A stretch of DNA of 64,000 nucleotides from Norana najaformis (taxonomy: Eukaryota; Annelida; Clitellata; Crassiclitellata; Hormogastridae), in the NCBI GenBank assembly GCA_964023275.1, contig OZ029927.1, positions 23,264,980 to 23,328,979 of the forward strand, given 5' to 3'. The stretch's first letter is position 1; every line of letters begins with the position of its first letter. A program made the position numbers and the translations under genes. Under the pieces are notes generated by a model. It searched no databases, was not told the origin of the DNA, and saw only the letters and a program-made list of their open reading frames with translations. Below, one piece after another: positions 62,201-64,000 of the stretch.

Positions 62201-64000
62201 TTTGCAACGAGCAAAATCAGATAGTGGTTCTGTAGAGTGTAAGGAAGGTAAGCAATATAGCACATCGATACAAATTTTAAAATTTCCATTCTAAATTGTC
62301 CTCTTAGAACTGTTCAGTGCAGTCTATTGAGAAAGAGGAGTCGATTCAGGAGCTTCATTCATCTTCAAGGTGACCATCCAGTGCACTCAGGCATTCATAA
62401 AAATGGCCCTTTTGAGAGCTACCAAATATTTGAAAAGGAAACAAACTTCAGTGTGTTTGCCTCTCTGTGTGCCTGGCTTGTTGTAATGTTACTGTTGTCC
62501 TGTTGGTGTGCATGCTGCAGTGTTTTTGATGTCGTGGTTGTATTACTATGTATGTGTTTGGGAGGTGATAGGGTGAGTAGGCAACATGAGTGCCCCAAAA
62601 TTTTTCTATCAAAAACTGGACTGAAGGATTGAAAGAGTAGATAAAAAGCTAAAGAATGATGTTAACCTCAAGTCTGTATGCCAAAAATTACCAAGATCTG
62701 ATAAGTTAAAAATTTCTTACTTTTTAGGCATTTCTTGTTACTCCTCTGGTACGACTACTGTCTGCATACTAAAAATATTATATCTCCTTCATTTATGAAA
62801 ATATTTTCAAACTTTTTGGAGGTTTTGTCTGATATTAATTGCTGCACAGTTCATCTGCTGACATTACATCAGTTGTTGCTGAAAATGTTTTCTATAGGGT
62901 TTGAACATGAAAAAAGTTTTCAAATGGGGTGGGTACAGTTTGGGGCAACTATGAGTACCTCCAAAGATTTTTCTCAAAAACTGGAAACATGGTTTGAAAG
63001 AGGAAATAAAATGCTAAAGAATGATATTAACCTCAAGTCTGTGTGTCAAAGAATGACCAAGATCTGATAAGTTAGACATTTCTTACTTTTCAGGTGTTTT
63101 CTTATATTTCCTTCAAATTGTACGACTTCATCTTACATACTAAAAATACTGTATCTCCTTCATTTATGAAAATATTTTCAAAATTCTTGTGAGGTTTTGT
63201 CTGGTATTGATTTCTGCACGATTTTTGTGCTGACACTACATATGTTGTCACTGAAATTTATTTTCCATAGGAGCCTGAACATGAAAAAAGTTTTAAAAAT
63301 GGGGTGGGGTACGGTTTGGGGCAACTTTGGGTACCCCAAAATTTTTTGTATCAAAAACTAGACGAATGGATGGGAAGAGGAGATAAAATGCTAAAGATTG
63401 ATGGTAACCTCATGTCTGTAGGTCAAGAACTGACTGAGATACAACAAGTTGAAAACTATTTAATTAATAGGCGTTTTCCGTTAAAAATCGCTCGTCGTCA
63501 GGGCCTAGGCGGAAAATTTTCTCTCGTCAGTTAAGGGTTAAAGAAGGCTGATAATTTTTCGTGAGATGCCTCTGGCGAATTAGAAACATCGCCAATTAAT
63601 TAACATCAAAAGCACAGGCATATATGTTACATTTCTGACTAACACGCAATCCACATATTAAAAGCAAACTGAATGCAATGTAGAAGAAATTGTGCTCGAA
63701 AATTAAAAAAAAAATGCAAATCGAATACCTATGGATAAGCAGTTCTAATATCAGAAACAATAACCTACTAAAACAACTCTATGTCTGATATATATCTCCG
63801 TTTCATTTAGATACCAAAATGAAACACCAAGATTTCTGCCCAAATGAAAAAAACTCGGTTGAACATCTCATTTTTCGAAAATATGTTTTCTCTGCAATGC
63901 AAAATTTAGGCTTATTCAACTGTAAAATTACCACATTTATTTTTGCAACTTTTCTGATAATTAAATCATACAACCAGCTTTTCTTGGCTACAGGTGTTGG
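41323..64000 (+). CDS. Adhesion GPCR copy 3 with five Ig domains, 3' end outside window
   Basis: Exons: 41323-41389, 42070-42130, 42627-42823, 43243-43383, 43771-43944, 44408-44548, 45303-45476, 45941-46081, 46839-47012, 50635-50964, 51476-51574, 52570-52676, 53463-53651, 54495-54563, 54905-55013, 55446-55562, 56363-56444, 56922-57083, 58017-58066, 58317-58431, 59176-59270, 59593-59695, 60460-60616, 61059-61131, 63994 onward. The plan is that of copy 2 plus two extra Ig2 exon pairs (210 residues). Exon 56922-57083 is one base short: a run of five A in copy 2 is four here, giving TAA at once. All other exons are open with good splice sites. It is therefore either a very recent pseudogene, an allele, or a sequencing error in a homopolymer. 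Its introns carry an RLE retrotransposon and a piggyBac relic. Confidence 0.87.
42070..42823 (+). CDS. Copy 3 Ig domain 1 (two exons)
   Basis: Exon 42070-42130 has NVTITCSGC and exon 42627-42823 has FFWTGPGN and SDEGNYTCN. The first exon is two codons shorter than in copy 2. The exon end is G|gtgtgt after GTCGAG, in phase 1. Confidence 0.87.
43243..43944 (+). CDS. Copy 3 Ig2a, ortholog of the copy 2 Ig2 domain
   Basis: Exons 43243-43383 ([31 protein letters not shown]) and 43771-43944 ([19 protein letters not shown]). It keeps SFLTVKD and the NIHGY/NVHGY form of copy 2, unlike Ig2b and Ig2c, so it looks like the ancestral module. Its intron lacks Repeat C. Confidence 0.87.
44408..45476 (+). 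CDS. Copy 3 Ig2b, extra Ig module
   Basis: Exons 44408-44548 ([32 protein letters not shown]) and 45303-45476 ([38 protein letters not shown]). Both are phase 1-1 with intact sites. Repeat C sits antisense between them (44569-44940). Confidence 0.87.
44569..44940 (-). repeat. Repeat C in the Ig2b intron
   Basis: The minus strand reads [18 protein letters not shown]. The same repeat occupies the Ig2c intron at the same offset, but not Ig2a, which dates its insertion between the two module duplications. Confidence 0.6.
45941..47012 (+). CDS. Copy 3 Ig2c, extra Ig module
   Basis: Exons 45941-46081 ([33 protein letters not shown]) and 46839-47012 ([38 protein letters not shown]). The exons and flanking intron are displaced from Ig2b by 1533 to 1536 bp, showing a unit duplication. 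Strand B Cys and core Trp are intact. Confidence 0.87.
46105..46470 (-). repeat. Repeat C in the Ig2c intron
   Basis: The twin of 44569-44940, carried along by the Ig2b to Ig2c duplication. The minus strand again reads [18 protein letters not shown]. Confidence 0.6.
47121..47180 (+). repeat. SINE A, head only (A5)
   Basis: It keeps ACGGTAGCCGATTTGATAG and stops after the B-box position (GTGTTCGCATATG), where GAT microsatellite begins. Orthologous to the full SINE A at 13875. Confidence 0.6.
47252..50248 (+). CDS. Retrotransposon polyprotein with one in-frame stop
   Basis: The frame is open for about 998 codons except for TAG at 48392-48394, between FFGSK and VGVGTPGG. Visible RT motifs: [46 protein letters not shown] (motif A Asp at 48491), [19 protein letters not shown] (48734-48745) and [14 protein letters not shown] replaces the usual YADD of non-LTR elements. 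The C-terminal part has CTCG..H..C (about 49640-49700), KRPDG (49814-49828) and [10 protein letters not shown] (about 49862-49891), matching the CCHC and (R/K)PD..D layout of restriction-like endonucleases in R2, NeSL and related groups. The clade is inferred, not proven. Confidence 0.82.
47254..50284 (+). mobile_element. RLE-type non-LTR retrotransposon, near full length
   Basis: The element sits between ATT repeats on the left and an A/AAT-rich tail on the right, and is absent from copy 2. One long frame (47252-50248) covers an N-terminal zinc finger (CSSC..H..HG...PCPGSG), a reverse transcriptase and a C-terminal CCHC plus endonuclease-like region. The 3' end is a short untranslated stretch with TTACCTTGGTAA and a poly(A/AAT) tail. 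It inserted in an intron in the same orientation as the host gene. The exact 5' end is unclear, and no target duplication can be read because both flanks are microsatellite. Confidence 0.85.
50285..50634. other. Remainder of the Ig2-Ig3 intron of copy 3
   Basis: Follows 14085-14459 of copy 2. It ends in GAT repeats (50588-50620) immediately before the Ig3 acceptor, as in copy 2. Confidence 0.7.
50635..50964 (+). CDS. Copy 3 Ig domain 3
   Basis: A 330-bp single-exon Ig domain: [29 protein letters not shown] and [14 protein letters not shown]. The acceptor context TTTCTAG followed by GTAAGA is the same as in copy 2. Confidence 0.88.
51476..52676 (+). CDS. Copy 3 HormR domain (two exons)
   Basis: Exon 51476-51574 has [24 protein letters not shown]. 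Exon 52570-52676 has [23 protein letters not shown]. The conserved Cys and Trp are present, in contrast to copy 1. Confidence 0.85.
53463..57083 (+). CDS. Copy 3 GAIN domain, last exon frameshifted
   Basis: The exons match copy 2 one for one. Five are intact: 53463-53651, 54495-54563, 54905-55013, 55446-55562 and 56363-56444. The sixth, 56922-57083, is 162 instead of 163 bp: after LPGSNVSK the run of A at 56943-56946 is one short and the next codon is TAA. Beyond the lesion the frame again reads [15 protein letters not shown] and [11 protein letters not shown]. The lesion would remove GPS and all helices from the product. Confidence 0.86.
55037..55285 (-). repeat. LINE C-terminal fragment (RTE-like)
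   Basis: The minus-strand frame reads [17 protein letters not shown], then [19 protein letters not shown] and VARCAEL. This is the shared C-terminal end of many LINE proteins. The same insertion exists in copy 2 (19000-19200). Confidence 0.7.
55832..56014 (+). repeat. SINE A, copy A6
   Basis: Full length: head CACGGTAGAATATTGGATAC, a B-box-like GGTTTCGAACC, tail GGCGCCTAATAAATGCAG followed by AATAAT. Orthologous to 20207-20370. Confidence 0.73.
57225..57445 (-). repeat. SINE B, copy B5
   Basis: The minus-strand head contains GGTTCGACTCCGTGTAACGA and the body reaches AACCTTGGGATTCGTCCACT. Orthologous to the partial copy at 22230. Confidence 0.65.
57590..57860. repeat. GATC/CATG-rich minisatellite, copy 3
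   Basis: The counterpart of 22495-22805, with the same self-complementary words (CATGATCAT, CCATGATCATG). Confidence 0.65.
58017..58431 (+). CDS. Copy 3 GPS autoproteolysis site (two exons)
   Basis: Exon 58017-58066 ends with CAFWNFE and exon 58317-58431 has [11 protein letters not shown] and [14 protein letters not shown]. All GPS cysteines and HLT are kept. There is one extra Gly codon compared with copy 2. A 23-base piece of this exon (58366-58388) is repeated just downstream at 58461-58483. Confidence 0.92.
59176..64000 (+). CDS. Copy 3 seven-helix bundle, TM1 to the start of ECL2
   Basis: TM1 59176-59270 ([20 protein letters not shown]), TM2 59593-59695 ([18 protein letters not shown]), TM3-TM4 60460-60616 ([17 protein letters not shown]), TM4 61059-61131 ([11 protein letters not shown], one codon longer than copy 2), then the first 7 bases of the ECL2 exon (Cys-Trp) at the window edge. 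All frames are open. Differences from copy 2 are mostly conservative. Confidence 0.9.
59985..60365. repeat. SINE A split by nested SINE B, copy 3
   Basis: The same nest as 24868-25250: SINE A piece TTGTTAAGCGCTATCGATTG, then minus-strand SINE B (60083-60320, B box GGTTCGACTCC on the minus strand), then SINE A tail TCATTAGATAGTGGCGC and AATAAATGCAATAATAAT. Confidence 0.62.
60662..60920. other. Private insertion in the TM3-TM4 intron of copy 3
   Basis: Copy 2 lacks this block. It contains a repeated GGGTGGGAGCGAAATGT / GGGTGAGAGCGAAATGT. No coding signal or terminal repeats are recognised. Confidence 0.45.
61614..61841 (+). pseudogene. piggyBac transposase N-terminal fragment
   Basis: An ATG opens 75 codons, [18 protein letters not shown] and then an acidic, Ser/Asp-rich stretch, like the start of many piggyBac transposases. 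The frame then stops well short of a full protein, and no DDE core follows. Confidence 0.6.
62107..62235 (+). pseudogene. piggyBac transposase C-terminal zinc-finger fragment
   Basis: The frame reads [19 protein letters not shown] then VLCFHIC, the C..C.VALC..CF.. pattern of piggyBac C-terminal Cys-rich domains, and ends at TAG (62233-62235). A stop lies just upstream in this frame, so it is an isolated remnant. Confidence 0.68.
62575..63450. repeat. Tandem repeat of about 365 bp inside the piggyBac relic
   Basis: About 2.4 units. Each contains CCAAAATTTTTCTATCAAAAAC-like, GCTAAAGAATGATGTTAACC-like and CTCCTTCATTTATGAAAATA blocks, at 62594, about 62960 and about 63335 for the first block. 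The units differ by scattered substitutions. Confidence 0.8.
63538..63993. other. Last part of the copy 3 TM4-TM5 intron
   Basis: Resumes homology with copy 2 (26345-26864) right after the TTAA. No feature is recognised before the exon at 63994. Confidence 0.75.

Larger units (their letters stand above)
61355..63537 (+). mobile_element. piggyBac-type transposon relic, 2183 bp
   Basis: TTAA stands on both sides (61351-61354 and 63538-63541), and copy 2 shows a single uninterrupted site (GCTGACTTGAAGAAG), so the boundaries are exact. Left end CCCAATACAGACGAG and right end (reverse complement) CCCTTAACTGACGAG form an imperfect 15-base inverted repeat. CCC ends and TTAA targets are the mark of piggyBac elements. 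It holds an acidic N-terminal ORF and a C-terminal zinc-finger piece, but the catalytic core between them is missing. It is therefore non-autonomous. Confidence 0.87.

Noticed and set aside
62575..63450. CRISPR-like array
   Set aside because: The units are about 365 bp, diverged and without unique spacers, in an animal genome. It is an ordinary tandem repeat.
62327..63534. Open frames of 76 to 110 codons in the right half of the piggyBac relic
   Set aside because: They are frames of the 365-bp tandem repeat, differ from unit to unit, and show no transposase motif.

Overview
This is nuclear DNA of an invertebrate animal. It is AT-rich, with short coding exons (40 to 330 bp) between long introns bounded by GT-AG sites, and it is full of transposon debris (tRNA-like SINEs, CR1/L2-type and RTE-type LINE pieces, an RLE-type retrotransposon, a solo LTR, a piggyBac relic). 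The genes are adhesion G-protein-coupled receptors, a family typical of animals. I cannot name the species from the sequence.

Layout. The window is a head-to-tail tandem array, all on the + strand, of one gene type: signal peptide, Ig domains, hormone-receptor motif (HormR), GAIN domain with a GPS autoproteolysis site, seven-helix bundle, short cytoplasmic tail. Copy 1 (1-4544) is a broken remnant: its HormR exon carries two stop codons, and about 10 kb holding GAIN, GPS and TM1 to TM4 is deleted. Copy 2 (11177-31687) is complete: I reconstruct 25 exons whose splice phases all agree, giving 1020 residues. Copy 3 (41323 to beyond 64000) has the same plan but carries three tandem copies of the second Ig domain instead of one. 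It also has a one-base deletion in a GAIN exon, and it is cut by the window end in TM5.

The spacers (4545-11176 and 31688-41322) are homologous to each other, so the duplicated unit is the gene plus its flank, about 26 to 30 kb. Each spacer holds a second possible first exon with a signal peptide (8928-8994 intact, 39320-39386 decayed) and an exon-like, phase 1-1 segment (7828-7932 open, 37719-37822 frameshifted). Spacer 2 alone carries a 1.4-kb insert with an open exon-like segment rich in YxxPhi tyrosine motifs (33682-34146). Its splice phase would allow it to serve as an alternative tail for copy 2.

Mobile elements give a relative clock. SINE and LINE pieces shared by the copies predate the duplication. 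Private ones came later: a CR1-like insert and a solo LTR in copy 2, a nearly intact RLE retrotransposon and a TTAA-flanked piggyBac relic in copy 3, and LINE or hAT-like pieces in the spacers. If expressed, the receptors would sit in the plasma membrane, cleave themselves at the HLT tripeptide, and present a variable number of Ig domains outside the cell.
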